From NCBI RefSeq assembly GCF_016031635.1, contig NZ_JACEGD010000027.1:62001-126000 (forward strand): a DNA stretch of 64,000 bases, given 5' to 3'. The notes beneath the pieces were generated by a model. The model was not told the DNA's origin. It searched no databases and worked only from the letters and a program-made list of their open reading frames with translations. Source of the DNA: Bradyrhizobium diversitatis (GTDB lineage Bacteria > Pseudomonadota > Alphaproteobacteria > Rhizobiales > Xanthobacteraceae). This document shows, piece after piece, positions 50,956 through 58,835 of this stretch. The position numbers and the translations under genes were made by a program. Numbering within the stretch: position 1 is the first letter of the stretch; the number at the start of each line of letters is the position of its first letter.

Positions 50956-51615
50956 TCAGGCGTGTTGCTCTTCGAGCACGGGCTCGTCGATGAAGCCCAG
51001 CGTATGCTCGGGATTGAGGTGCAGGCCGGGATCCATCAGCTCGCCGCGCATCAGCGCCAGCGGCGCCTTGTGATAGAGCATCAGGTCGTGGAACGGATCG
51101 GTCAGGATTTTGGTCATCCAGACGAGGCCGGTCTCGACGTCGCGGATGAAGAACAGGTGCACGGTGCGGAACAACAGGCCGCCGCCGCCGACCACGAGCC
51201 AGATCTTCGCCACCTGCCGCATGAAGTCGGTCGCGCTCTGCCAGGGCGTGAAGATGCCGAACAGGGTGGGATCGACGACCAGCACCAGCGGCGACAGCGC
51301 CCAGATCGCCATCAGCACCACCTTGCGCTGAAGGTTGTAACCGACCTTGATCTCTTCCTTGTATTCGTGCGTCGCCTGGTTGACGTGATCGTAAGTATGC
51401 GGCTCGAAGAAGAAATGTCCGGCCTGGCGCGAGGTCATCGACACCAGCCAGCCGACCAGCGCCGAGACCACGGGGTCGATGAACAGCCAGACATAGGCGA
51501 ACAGGAAGCTCAGCGCGCTGACGAAGTGCAGGCTCTGGTTGATGCGGCTGTGGTGATAGTAGCGATGGTCGTCCCAGCGCTGGATCCGCAGCTGCTCGAG
51601 ATAGTTCTTGATCAT
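50956..51615 (-). CDS. Polytopic membrane protein, Mpo1/DUF962-like histidine pattern
   Basis: It is 219 aa with about four membrane segments. HHSRINQSLHFVSALSFLFA and, in the next helix pair, TSRQAGHFFFEP recall the N-x3-H and Q-x-GH motifs of Mpo1/YGL010W (DUF962), iron-dependent dioxygenases acting on 2-hydroxy fatty acids; this is a pattern match made by eye. The C-terminus has RDVETGLVWMTKILTDPFHD. Start ATG 51615 has GGGGGAGAGC before it; an earlier TTG is rejected. It lies between PmtA and the aminotransferase, so a lipid-tail role is a reasonable guess. Confidence 0.6.
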   Translation of the reverse strand: MIKNYLEQLRIQRWDDHRYYHHSRINQSLHFVSALSFLFAYVWLFIDPVVSALVGWLVSMTSRQAGHFFFEPHTYDHVNQATHEYKEEIKVGYNLQRKVVLMAIWALSPLVLVVDPTLFGIFTPWQSATDFMRQVAKIWLVVGGGGLLFRTVHLFFIRDVETGLVWMTKILTDPFHDLMLYHKAPLALMRGELMDPGLHLNPEHTLGFIDEPVLEEQHA

Positions 51616-51735
51616 GCTCTCCCCCAAAATGCTTTCGGGTACGGGATTACAGGGATTCGATGTAGGCCGTGTGACATCATCATTTTGTCATGTGACGATG
51701 CGCAGCGGCGCGATGACGCACGGGTTACTCTCTCC

Positions 51736-51780
51736 CCTCATCCTGAGGAGCGCGCTCTTGCGCGCGTCTCGAAGGATGAA
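51736..51780. repeat. CCTCATCCTGAGGAGC palindromic repeat
   Basis: About 45 bp: CCTCATCCTGAGGAGCGCGC and, facing it, GCGCGTCTCGAAGGATGAA, with arm centre GCTCTTGCGCG. Other copies are at 55131-55175, 55235-55281, 55580-55622, 55669-55713, 60692-60737, 60780-60823, 63252-63296 and 63340-63384. Confidence 0.8.
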
Positions 51781-51791
51781 GGCCGAGGAAC

Positions 51792-52481
51792 TCAAGCCGC
51801 CTTGGCGACGTCGACCTTGCGGAAGCGCACCAGCGAGAAATGACCGAGCGGCGGGATCAGGCGGCGCTCGGCGAGCTCAATACCGTTCGCACCGGAGAGC
51901 CACTTGGCATAGCGCGACCAGGCGAATTCGGCCGTGCGGAAGCCGAGCGGGCGCACCACCGGCTGCAGCTTCTGCTCGATGAAGCGGCGCATGCCGGTGT
52001 CGGCGCTGACGCGGGTGAGGATGATCAGCTCGCCGCCGGGGCGCAGCACGCGGGCGAATTCGTCGAGCGCCTTCTCCGGGTTCGGCACGGCGGTGACGAC
52101 ATATTGGGCCATCACGACGTCGAAGGAATTGTCAGGGAATTCGAGCTTCTCGGCGTCCATCACCGCGAGGCCCTCGACGTTCTTCAGCTTCTGCTCCTTC
52201 ACGCGGCGGCGCGCCTTGTCGAGCATCGCTTCCGAAATGTCGGTGCCGAAGATGCGAACGTTGGGGGCATAGAGCGGCAGCGAGATGCCGGTGCCGACGC
52301 CGACCTCGAGCACGCGGCCGCCGATCTTGTTGGTGGCCGCGATCGCCGCCTGCCGGCCCTTGGCGAACACGCCGCCGAACACGAGATCGTAGACCGGCGC
52401 CCAGCGGTCATAGGCCTGCTCGACCGTGCCGCGCGTGAGGTCGAGCTGCTGGGTGCCGTCAAGGTTCATGATCTTAGCCAT
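51792..52481 (-). CDS. pmtA: Phosphatidylethanolamine N-methyltransferase, rhizobial type
   Basis: SAM-dependent enzyme that methylates phosphatidylethanolamine toward phosphatidylcholine. It is 229 aa. YDRWAPVYDLVFGGVFAKGR near residues 25-44 is typical of rhizobial PmtA. Motif I is RVLEVGVGTGISLPLY near 55-70, then GTDISEAMLDKARRR, FDVVMAQYVVTAVPNPEKAL and LRPGGELIILTR. The chain lacks membrane helices and would act at the inner leaflet. Its substrate is the product of the decarboxylase at 48087. A glycosyltransferase precedes it by 33 bp on the same strand. Confidence 0.9.
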   Translation of the reverse strand: MAKIMNLDGTQQLDLTRGTVEQAYDRWAPVYDLVFGGVFAKGRQAAIAATNKIGGRVLEVGVGTGISLPLYAPNVRIFGTDISEAMLDKARRRVKEQKLKNVEGLAVMDAEKLEFPDNSFDVVMAQYVVTAVPNPEKALDEFARVLRPGGELIILTRVSADTGMRRFIEQKLQPVVRPLGFRTAEFAWSRYAKWLSGANGIELAERRLIPPLGHFSLVRFRKVDVAKAA

Positions 52482-52514
52482 CGATGGGGTTCTCGCTGTG
52501 GTTCGAATGGACGG

Positions 52515-53567
52515 TCAACCGCGCACCGGCCGCCGCGCCATGCGAGGCGAGGCGCGCAGGACGCGGCTGGGCTGCAGTGAGGTGAGATTGCCGACGAACT
52601 GGCGCGCGCTGTTCTCCCAGGAGCGCTCCAGCGCGAAATTGCGGCAGGTCTCGCGCGACATGGTGAGCGCGCGCAGGCAGGCGGTGCGCAGATCGTGGTC
52701 GATCGCGCCGATCGGGTGATCGGCAATGACGTCCTTCGGTCCCGTGACCGGAAACGCCGCGACCGGCGTGCCGCAGGCGAGCGCCTCGAGCTGCACCACG
52801 CCAAAGGTGTCGGTCAGGCTCGGAAACACGAAGACGTCGGCAGCGGCGAGATGCGCGGTCAGATCCGCGCCCTTCTTCTCGCCGAGGAAGACGGCGTCCG
52901 GGTACTTCTTTTCGAGCGCCGCCTTCTGCGGCCCGTCGCCGACGACGACCTTGGTGCCGGGCAGGTCGAGCGAGAGGAATGCTTCGAGATTCTTCTCCAC
53001 CGCCACGCGGCCCATCGTCATGAAGATCGGGCGCGGCAGGTCGAGCTCGGCCGGACTATCGGGATGGAACAGTTCGGTGTCGACGCCGCGCGTCCAGAAA
53101 CCGAGCCGCTTGAAGCCGCGCTCGGACAGCTCCTGCCGCAGCGAGGGCGTCGCCACCATCGTCATGGCGGCGGCATCGTGGAAGTGGCGCAGCACGGCAT
53201 AGCCGATTGCGGCCGGGATGCCGGTCCGCACCGCGACATATTCGGGAAAGCGCGTCGTGTAGGAAGTGGTGAAGGCAAGCCGGCTGCGGCGGCAATAGGC
53301 CCGTGCCGCCCAGCCGATCGGGCCCTCGGTCGCGATATGCAGCGCATCCGGCGCGGCCTTCTCGATCCGCCGTGCGATCTCCTTGCCGCCCGGCAGCGCA
53401 AAGCGCAGGCCCGGATAGGTCGGCAGCGGCCAGGACGGAAAGCCGTCGGGGGTGAGGAAGTCGATCTCGACGTCGAGGGCCTTCGCCGCATTCGCCAGTG
53501 AGGTCAGGGTGCGGACCACACCGTTGACCTGCGGATGCCAGGCGTCAGTCGCGATTAATACCCGCAT
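52515..53567 (-). CDS. GT4-family glycosyltransferase
   Basis: It is 350 aa with two Rossmann halves. The N-terminal domain starts RVLIATDAWHPQVNGVVRTL, the acceptor side of PimB/MgtA-like enzymes. The C-terminal donor domain has FMTMGRVAVEKNLEAFLSLD, VVVGDGPQKAALEKKYPD, FVFPSLTDTFGVVQLEALAC and PVAAFPVTGPKDVI; the E-x7-E motif of GT4 is recognisable in the third segment. Related enzymes glycosylate membrane lipids such as diacylglycerol or phosphatidylinositol. Co-direction with pmtA, 33 bp apart, suggests a glycolipid product. Donor and acceptor are not determined. Confidence 0.88.
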   Translation of the reverse strand: MRVLIATDAWHPQVNGVVRTLTSLANAAKALDVEIDFLTPDGFPSWPLPTYPGLRFALPGGKEIARRIEKAAPDALHIATEGPIGWAARAYCRRSRLAFTTSYTTRFPEYVAVRTGIPAAIGYAVLRHFHDAAAMTMVATPSLRQELSERGFKRLGFWTRGVDTELFHPDSPAELDLPRPIFMTMGRVAVEKNLEAFLSLDLPGTKVVVGDGPQKAALEKKYPDAVFLGEKKGADLTAHLAAADVFVFPSLTDTFGVVQLEALACGTPVAAFPVTGPKDVIADHPIGAIDHDLRTACLRALTMSRETCRNFALERSWENSARQFVGNLTSLQPSRVLRASPRMARRPVRG

Positions 53568-53718
53568 GGGAAGATCCCGAGAGTTTGATGATTCTCAGGC
53601 ATCGACCATCAACGAAGGATATTTCAGGCGTGTGACGTCACAGAAGTGTCGGCGTGCTGTTTTGTTCGTTAACGGGCCGTCGGGGCCACGAAACCGTCAT
53701 GAAACAATCCTTTCCGCG

Positions 53719-53764
53719 ACGAAACCGTTTTCGGTTTTCCGCGCAAATGTCCCGAAACGTTTCG
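53719..53764. promoter_or_regulatory. Palindromes upstream of the L,D-transpeptidase
   Basis: Two inverted repeats: AAACCG-TTTT-CGGTTT near 53722-53737, and the perfect 12-mer CGAAACGTTTCG at 53753-53764. They are in the 273-bp gap between two divergent genes. They may be operator sites; no known regulator consensus fits. Confidence 0.35.
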
Positions 53765-53840
53765 CCGTTAGGACTTGAGGCAACGGAGCACCGAAATGGT
53801 GCCGCGGTGAGCAGAAACACCGAGCAAACAGGGGCGACCA

Positions 53841-54566
53841 ATGTTCAATCTGGATATGTTCAAGACGTTTTCGCGCGCCGCTGCGTTCAGTGCAGCCGCG
53901 ATCTCCGCAATCGCGTTCGCTAGCGCAGCCAAGGCCGCGCCGGTGCAGATCTTCCCGTTCTTCCAGCCGCTGCCGCCGATGACCGCGCCGCAGCCGCTGC
54001 AGCCCTATCAGCCGTATCAGCCCTATCAGCCGCCGACCTACCAGACAGAGCCGTCCGAGGATCAGGACGCAGTCGAGCTGCCGGCCCGCTTCCGCCGCCA
54101 GACCGTGTCTTATGCAACGCGCGAAGCGCCGGGCACGATCATCATCGACACGCCCAACACCTATCTCTATTATGTGCTCGGCAACGGCCAGGCGTTGCGC
54201 TACGGCATCGGCGTCGGCCGCGATGGCTTCACCTGGTCCGGCATCCAGTCGGTGAGCCGCAAGGCGGAGTGGCCGGCCTGGACTCCGCCGCCGGAAATGA
54301 TCGCCCGCCAGCCCTATCTGCCGCGCCACATGGCCGGCGGCCCCGGCAATCCGCTCGGCGCCCGTGCGATGTATCTCGGCGGCACCATCTACCGGATCCA
54401 CGGCACCAACGCGCCCGAAACCATCGGCAAGCGTGTCTCCTCGGGCTGCATCCGCATGACCAACGAGGACGTCACCCACCTCTATTCCCGCGTGAACGTC
54501 GGCACCAAGGTGATCGTGCTGCCGATGACCGAGCGCAGGGCCGAGCTCGGCACGGCAACGCGCTGA
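53841..54566 (+). CDS. L,D-transpeptidase (YkuD domain)
   Basis: Periplasmic crosslinking enzyme that forms 3-3 crosslinks or anchors proteins to peptidoglycan. It is 241 aa. The signal peptide ends near AAKAAP (residue 33), followed by a QPYQPYQPYQPP repeat and an acidic linker. The YkuD domain covers about 95-232: IIDTPNTYLYYVLGNG, IHGTN at 186-190 and SSGCIRM at 200-206 with nucleophile Cys203 and His187. All catalytic residues are present. A good terminator follows at 54591. The start is ATG 53841. Confidence 0.93.
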   Translation: MFNLDMFKTFSRAAAFSAAAISAIAFASAAKAAPVQIFPFFQPLPPMTAPQPLQPYQPYQPYQPPTYQTEPSEDQDAVELPARFRRQTVSYATREAPGTIIIDTPNTYLYYVLGNGQALRYGIGVGRDGFTWSGIQSVSRKAEWPAWTPPPEMIARQPYLPRHMAGGPGNPLGARAMYLGGTIYRIHGTNAPETIGKRVSSGCIRMTNEDVTHLYSRVNVGTKVIVLPMTERRAELGTATR

Positions 54567-54590
54567 GCGACCGGACATTGTGACGCAAGC

Positions 54591-54622
54591 GGCCCCGGAA
54601 CCCGCCGGGGCCGTCTTTGTTT
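54591..54622 (+). terminator. Rho-independent terminator of the L,D-transpeptidase gene
   Basis: GGCCCCGG (54591-54598) and CCGGGGCC (54605-54612) form an 8-bp perfect stem with a 6-nt loop, followed by GTCTTTGTTT. Confidence 0.85.
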
Positions 54623-54675
54623 GCCCTCGACATCCCGACGCGCTTGCTGCGGCGCGATCCCCGATGGAGGCGCAA

Positions 54676-55083
54676 ATGCGACCCCGCCTGCAACCTTCGT
54701 CAAAAGCGTGGATCGGCGCCGGGGCACTGACGCTGCTGTTGTCCGCACCCTTCTCACTCGCGCAGCAACCCGCGAGTGACGATAAAGGCCAGCAAGCCTT
54801 CAACAACTCCTGCCGCACCTGCCACTCCATGAAGGAGGGCGACAATCGGCTCGGTCCCAACCTCAACAAGATCGTCGGACGCAAGGCCGGCTCGCTGCCG
54901 AACTACAACTACTCCTCGTCGATGAAGGAAGCGGGCTTCGCCTGGGACCAGGACAAGCTCACCCGCTTCATGGTCAAGCCGGACGAGGTCGTCTCCGGCC
55001 ACAAGATGCAGCCCTATGGCGGCGTCTCGGCAGAGGAAGCGAGCAAGGTGTTTGCGTATCTGCAGGCGGCGGGCGGTCAATAG
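54676..55083 (+). CDS. Class I c-type cytochrome
   Basis: Periplasmic monoheme electron carrier of 135 aa. The signal peptide (AWIGAGALTLLLSAPFSLAQ) precedes the mature chain. Heme site CRTCH is followed by the family block RLGPNLNKIVGRKAGS, YNYSSSMKEAG and the axial methionine in GHKMQPYGG. It resembles cytochrome c2/c550 of alphaproteobacteria. Start ATG 54676 has GGAGG at 5-6 bp; longer in-frame starts would run back into the preceding terminator. The redox partners are not visible. Confidence 0.92.
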   Translation: MRPRLQPSSKAWIGAGALTLLLSAPFSLAQQPASDDKGQQAFNNSCRTCHSMKEGDNRLGPNLNKIVGRKAGSLPNYNYSSSMKEAGFAWDQDKLTRFMVKPDEVVSGHKMQPYGGVSAEEASKVFAYLQAAGGQ

Positions 55084-55130
55084 CGGTGCCCGCGCCGGGC
55101 GGTTTCAGGTTTGCTTTAGAACTCGCGGCG

Positions 55131-55281
55131 CATCCTTCGAGACGCCCGCCTACCGGCGGGCCCTCAGGATGAGGATTGAGTGTGCGGCCGCAGTCTCTCC
55201 GCCCTACTTGCACCAGTCATCAAATGCCAGTTAGCCTCATCCCGAGGAGCGCGCCCTTGCGCGCGTCTCGAAGGACGAGGC
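55131..55281. repeat. Two CCTCATCCTGAGG-type palindromes in inverted orientation
   Basis: Copies at 55131-55175 and 55235-55281 with 60 bp between. The second ends 7 bp before the GIY-YIG start, and its AAGGACGAGG stretch lies where a ribosome site is expected. Confidence 0.75.
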
Positions 55282-55288
55282 GTGCACG

Positions 55289-55627
55289 ATGACCGAAGGC
55301 GCGTGGCTCTACATTCTCAGATGCGCCGACGGCAGCTACTACATTGGCACGACGCGCACCGAGCTCGAGGTCAGGGTCGCACAGCACAACGCCGGCACGT
55401 TCGAAGGCTACACGAAGTCGCGACGTCCCGTGACGCTGGCCTTCTCGCAATGGTTCGATCGCATCACCGACGCGATCGAATGCGAGCGCAAGCTCAAGAA
55501 ATGGAGCCGCGCGAAAAAGGAAGCGTTCATGCGCGCCGACTTCGCCGAACTCCATGAGCTGGCAAAGCGCGGATCGCATCATCCTTCGAGACGCCCGCCT
55601 ACGGCGGGCCCTCAGGATGAGGACTGA
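55289..55627 (+). CDS. GIY-YIG domain protein (UPF0213/YhbQ-like)
   Basis: It is 112 aa. The compact GIY-YIG nuclease domain is WLYILRCADGSYYIGTTRTE with RVAQHNAGTFEGYTKSRRPV and a later IECERKLKKWSRAKKEAF. This matches the small stand-alone UPF0213 type; the cellular role is not established. The last 15 residues (98-112, HPSRRPPTAGPQDED) are encoded by the palindromic repeat at 55580-55622, which has replaced or extended the native end. The start is ATG 55289. Confidence 0.88.
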   Translation: MTEGAWLYILRCADGSYYIGTTRTELEVRVAQHNAGTFEGYTKSRRPVTLAFSQWFDRITDAIECERKLKKWSRAKKEAFMRADFAELHELAKRGSHHPSRRPPTAGPQDED

Positions 55628-55713
55628 GTGCGGGGCAGCTCTCTAGCCGCGGCGACGATGTCGATTAGCCTCATCCTGAGGAGACCGCGAAGCGGTCGTC
55701 TCGAAGGACGAGG
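55580..55713. repeat. Two CCTCATCCTGAGG-type palindromes
   Basis: Copies at 55580-55622 and 55669-55713, facing each other. The first lies inside the GIY-YIG coding end; the second is in the convergent gap to the next gene. Confidence 0.75.
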
Positions 55714-55733
55714 CGTTCGCACCGGCGGCGCGC

Positions 55734-56012
55734 TTACCGGCTGACTGGGCGTCGCCATTCTGCGATCAATCTCAGCCACGCCGATGCATGAAACGCGCTC
55801 ATCAAGACATACATCGGCACCATTCCGCCGAGCAGAGATCCCTGCCCGGCGGCACACAGCAGATCTGCCGGCCCACCCCCGGTCATGGCCGTCAGCGCGG
55901 CCATGATCGCGAAGGTCGGCGTGGCCGCCAGAGTGAGCCATCGGGCGACGTGACGTGCGGTCGCCGCGCCGTCGCGGCCGGCGCCGACAGTTGCGCTGAC
56001 GGGACTAGTCAC
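55734..56012 (-). CDS. Small membrane protein coupled to the DUF899 gene
   Basis: It is 92 aa from GTG 56012, overlapping the DUF899 stop by 8 bp in another frame, with GGAAGG inside the upstream coding end. Two hydrophobic segments are seen: ARWLTLAATPTFAIMAALTA and LLGGMVPMYVLMSAFHASAW. The C-terminus is LRLIAEWRRPVSR. No named family is recognised. Overlap suggests translational coupling and a shared function with the DUF899 protein, possibly as its membrane partner. Confidence 0.65.
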   Translation of the reverse strand: MTSPVSATVGAGRDGAATARHVARWLTLAATPTFAIMAALTAMTGGGPADLLCAAGQGSLLGGMVPMYVLMSAFHASAWLRLIAEWRRPVSR

Positions 56013-56796
56013 GTCCTTCCGCAGCCTCTTTGCGAAAGGCCTTCTCGCCGGCGTCGGAGATCTCGACCCATCTTTTGTCGGGCGCGGCGCCTTCGGTGTA
56101 GCTGTCGTGCCAGTTCCACCATTTGTAGGTCGGGGTCTGCGGATAGCCTTGCGGCGAATCCTCCCACACCTCCTGGCGGCCGAGCGGGGTGATGTCGAGA
56201 TAGTTCCAGGTCCCGCCCATCTGCTCGTCGCCCCGGCTCTTGACGAAATAGGTGCGAAAGATGCGGCTGCCGTCGCGGTAGAACACATTCGTCCCGTGCC
56301 ATTCGCCGACGCCGAAATCGGCATCGAAGCTGTCGGTGATGGTGACCCACGGCATGGTCCAGCCCATCCGCTTCTTCAGCCGCGCGATGTCGGCCTGCGG
56401 CGCGCGCGAGGCGAAGACGAGCGTGGTGTCGCGCGCGTTGAGGTGCGCGACATGGGCAACCTGGTCCGCCACCATGGAGCAGCCGCGGCAGGCATGATCG
56501 GGCCAGCCGAACACGCCGGGCTCGAAGAACGCGCGGTAGACGATCAGCTGCCGCCGGCCCTGGAACAGGTCGAGCAGACTGAGCTTGCCGCCGGGCCCCT
56601 CGAACGCATAGGTTTTGTCGACAGCCATCCAGGGCATCCGGCGCCGCGCGGCGGCCAGGGCATCGCGGGCACGGGTATGCGCCTTTTCCTTCACGAGCAG
56701 TTGCTGACGGGCTGCCTCCCAGTCCTGCGGCGACACCACCGGCGGTGTCTGCATGGCGGTCTTTCCGTGCGTCGCTGCGTTGTCTGCTGAACTCAT
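56005..56796 (-). CDS. DUF899 thioredoxin-like family protein
   Basis: It is 263 aa. The DUF899 core includes VSPQDWEAARQQLLVKEKAH, RRRMPWMAVDKTYAFEGPGG, LLDLFQGRRQLIVYRAFFEP, HACRGCSMVADQVAHVAHLN (a C-x2-C near the thioredoxin-fold active region), and PWVTITDSFDADFGVGEWHG. The C-terminus describes a tryptophan-rich block (YKWWNWHDSY). Function is unproven; a redox role is inferred from the fold. GGAGGACC precedes ATG 56796/56799. It is divergent from a regulator at 56947, which may control it. Confidence 0.88.
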   Translation of the reverse strand: MSSADNAATHGKTAMQTPPVVSPQDWEAARQQLLVKEKAHTRARDALAAARRRMPWMAVDKTYAFEGPGGKLSLLDLFQGRRQLIVYRAFFEPGVFGWPDHACRGCSMVADQVAHVAHLNARDTTLVFASRAPQADIARLKKRMGWTMPWVTITDSFDADFGVGEWHGTNVFYRDGSRIFRTYFVKSRGDEQMGGTWNYLDITPLGRQEVWEDSPQGYPQTPTYKWWNWHDSYTEGAAPDKRWVEISDAGEKAFRKEAAEGRD

Positions 56797-56946
56797 CATG
56801 GTCCTCCAATTCCCTTGCCTGGGCGAAGCTCCGCCGCACCTTGACGGTCGCGGAACCGATCGTCCCTCGCCGCACATCGTCGGCCGTCAACGATTTCTGG
56901 CACCGGACAGCCGCGCGGTGGGAGTAACAAGTGTGGCGGGATTGAC

Positions 56947-58167
56947 ATGGAGTCGCTGATCACCGCCGCGGCGCGCGCGCTCGAAGCCGGCGATCCGCTC
57001 GGCGCGCTGAACCGCGTTGCGTTGCGCAACGATGCGCCGTCGCTCGCGCTGCGCGGCATCGCGATGGCGCAGCTCGGCGATCTCGCCAAGGCCAAGACGC
57101 TGCTGCGAAGCGCCGCGCGCGGCTTCGGTCCGCGCGAGGCGGTGGCACGCGCAAGATGCGTGGTGGCCGAAGCCGAGATCGCGCTGGTCTCGCGCGATCT
57201 GAGCTGGCCGGTGAAGACCCTCGCGGCGGCACGCGCGACGCTCGAAAACCATGGCGATCTCGCCAATGCCGCCCATGCAGGCCACATCGAGGCGCGGCGT
57301 TTGCTTCTGGTCGGGCGCCTCGACGAGGCCGAGCGCACGCTGGCCGAGGTCCGTCCTGCGCCGCTCCCGCCCGCCTCCCAAGTCGTCCGCGAGCTCGTGG
57401 TCGCCGGCATCGCCATCAGGCGGCTCAGAACGAAAGACGCGCGCACGGCCCTCAGCCGCGCGGCTCACGCGGCGCGCCTGGCGAAAATCCCGGCGCTGGT
57501 GGCCGAGGTCGACAGCGCGAGCCTCATGCTCGACACGCCGGCAGCGCGCCTGATCACGCGCGGCAGCGAACATCCGTTGCTGCTCGGAGAGATCGAACGA
57601 CTGGCGACCTCGACGGCGCTCGTCGTGGACACCTTCCATCATGTCGTGCGCAGGCAAGGCGTCGTCGTGCCGCTCGGAACGCGCCCCGTGCTGTTCGCGC
57701 TCGCTCGCCTGCTGGCGCAGGCATGGCCCGCCGACGTCTCGCGAGAGGCGTTGATATCAGGCGCCTTTCACGCAAGGCACGCCGATGAATCGCACCGCGC
57801 GCGATTGCGCGTCGAGATCGGACGGCTCCGCACCAAGCTGAAGCCACTGGCCGAAATCAGCGCGACGAAGCCGGGCTTTGTGCTGACGCCGCGGAAGACG
57901 CGCGACGTCCTCGTGCTGGCGCGGCCCCTCGAGGAGAAGCACGCGGCCGTGCTGGCCTTTCTCGCCGACGGCGAGCCATGGTCGAGCTCGGCGCTCGCAG
58001 TTGCGCTTGGGATCAGTCCGCGCACCGTGCAGCGGGCGCTCGACGAGCTGGCGCGGTCGCACAAGGTGCAGTGCTTCGGACACGGACGGGCACGCCGCTG
58101 GATGACGCCGCCTGTTCCGGGTTTCCCGACAGGCTTGTTACTCCCCACGCTGCTCCTGAAGACGTAG
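56947..58167 (+). CDS. TPR/winged-helix transcriptional regulator
   Basis: It is 406 aa. The first 190 residues are helical repeats of TPR type (LALRGIAMAQLGDLAKAKTL, AAHAGHIEARRLLLVGRLDE). A winged-helix-like segment follows at about 225-310 (GVVVPLGTRPVLFALARLLA, RLRVEIGRLRTKL), like OmpR-type C-terminal DNA-binding domains. A final helix-turn-helix sits at about 335-385 (SSALAVALGISPRTVQRALD). The layout is that of a one-component regulator. It is divergent from DUF899 and upstream of the beta-propeller gene by 29 bp. No ligand is implied. Confidence 0.75.
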   Translation: MESLITAAARALEAGDPLGALNRVALRNDAPSLALRGIAMAQLGDLAKAKTLLRSAARGFGPREAVARARCVVAEAEIALVSRDLSWPVKTLAAARATLENHGDLANAAHAGHIEARRLLLVGRLDEAERTLAEVRPAPLPPASQVVRELVVAGIAIRRLRTKDARTALSRAAHAARLAKIPALVAEVDSASLMLDTPAARLITRGSEHPLLLGEIERLATSTALVVDTFHHVVRRQGVVVPLGTRPVLFALARLLAQAWPADVSREALISGAFHARHADESHRARLRVEIGRLRTKLKPLAEISATKPGFVLTPRKTRDVLVLARPLEEKHAAVLAFLADGEPWSSSALAVALGISPRTVQRALDELARSHKVQCFGHGRARRWMTPPVPGFPTGLLLPTLLLKT

Positions 58168-58196
58168 GATGCGCGCAAGCATCAGGGAGCGAGCAC

Positions 58197-58835
58197 ATGA
58201 AACGTTCAGCCACCGAGATCGTCACCGAGTATGGGCCCTTTCCTGGCGTGGAAGCCGTGCATGGCGTCAGCTACGACGGCAAGCATGTCTGGTTCGCATC
58301 CGGCGACAAGTTGAACGCTTTCGATCCGGCGAGCGGCAAGATCGCGCGCTCCATCGACGTCGCCGCGCATGCGGGAACGGCGTTCGACGGCCGGCACCTG
58401 TTCCAGATCGCCGAGGATCGCATCCAGAAAATTGATGCCGCCTCGGGCGAGGTGCTCAGCACCATTCCGGCACCCGGCGGCGGCGGCGATTCCGGCCTTG
58501 CCTGGGCCGAGGGCTCGCTCTGGGTCGGACAATATCGCGAGCGCAAGATCCATCAGGTCGATCCCGACACGGGAAAGGTCCTCCGCACCATCGAGAGCAA
58601 GCGTTTCGTGACCGGGGTGACCTGGGTCGACGGCGAGCTCTGGCACGGCACCTGGGAGGGCGAGGAGAGCGATGTGCGGCGAATTGACCCTGATACGGGC
58701 AAGGTGCTGGAGCAGCTCGACCTGCCCGCCGGAACGGTGGTGTCGGGGTTGGAATCCGACGGCGGCGACCGCTTCTTCTGCGGCGGCGGAGATCGCGGCA
58801 ATGTGAGGGCGATCCGCCGTCCTCGGCGCGGCTAA
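58197..58835 (+). CDS. Beta-propeller protein (YncE/SMP-30-like)
   Basis: It is 212 aa, no signal peptide. Repeated propeller blades of about 40 residues are visible: WFASGDKLNAFDPASGKIAR, FQIAEDRIQKIDAASGEVLS, WVGQYRERKIHQVDPDTGKV and VRRIDPDTGKVLEQLDLPAG. This matches YncE/Vgb or glutamine-cyclotransferase-like propellers; the length gives about five blades. GGGAG lies 8 bp before ATG 58197. It follows the regulator by 29 bp and is probably co-transcribed. The stop codon TAA is the first part of a repeat, so the C-terminus may have been reset by insertion. Confidence 0.8.
   Translation: MKRSATEIVTEYGPFPGVEAVHGVSYDGKHVWFASGDKLNAFDPASGKIARSIDVAAHAGTAFDGRHLFQIAEDRIQKIDAASGEVLSTIPAPGGGGDSGLAWAEGSLWVGQYRERKIHQVDPDTGKVLRTIESKRFVTGVTWVDGELWHGTWEGEESDVRRIDPDTGKVLEQLDLPAGTVVSGLESDGGDRFFCGGGDRGNVRAIRRPRRG

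Noticed and set aside
53568..53840. Search for an EcfG-type stress promoter before the L,D-transpeptidase
   Set aside because: No GGAAC-N16/17-CGTT pair found in this gap.
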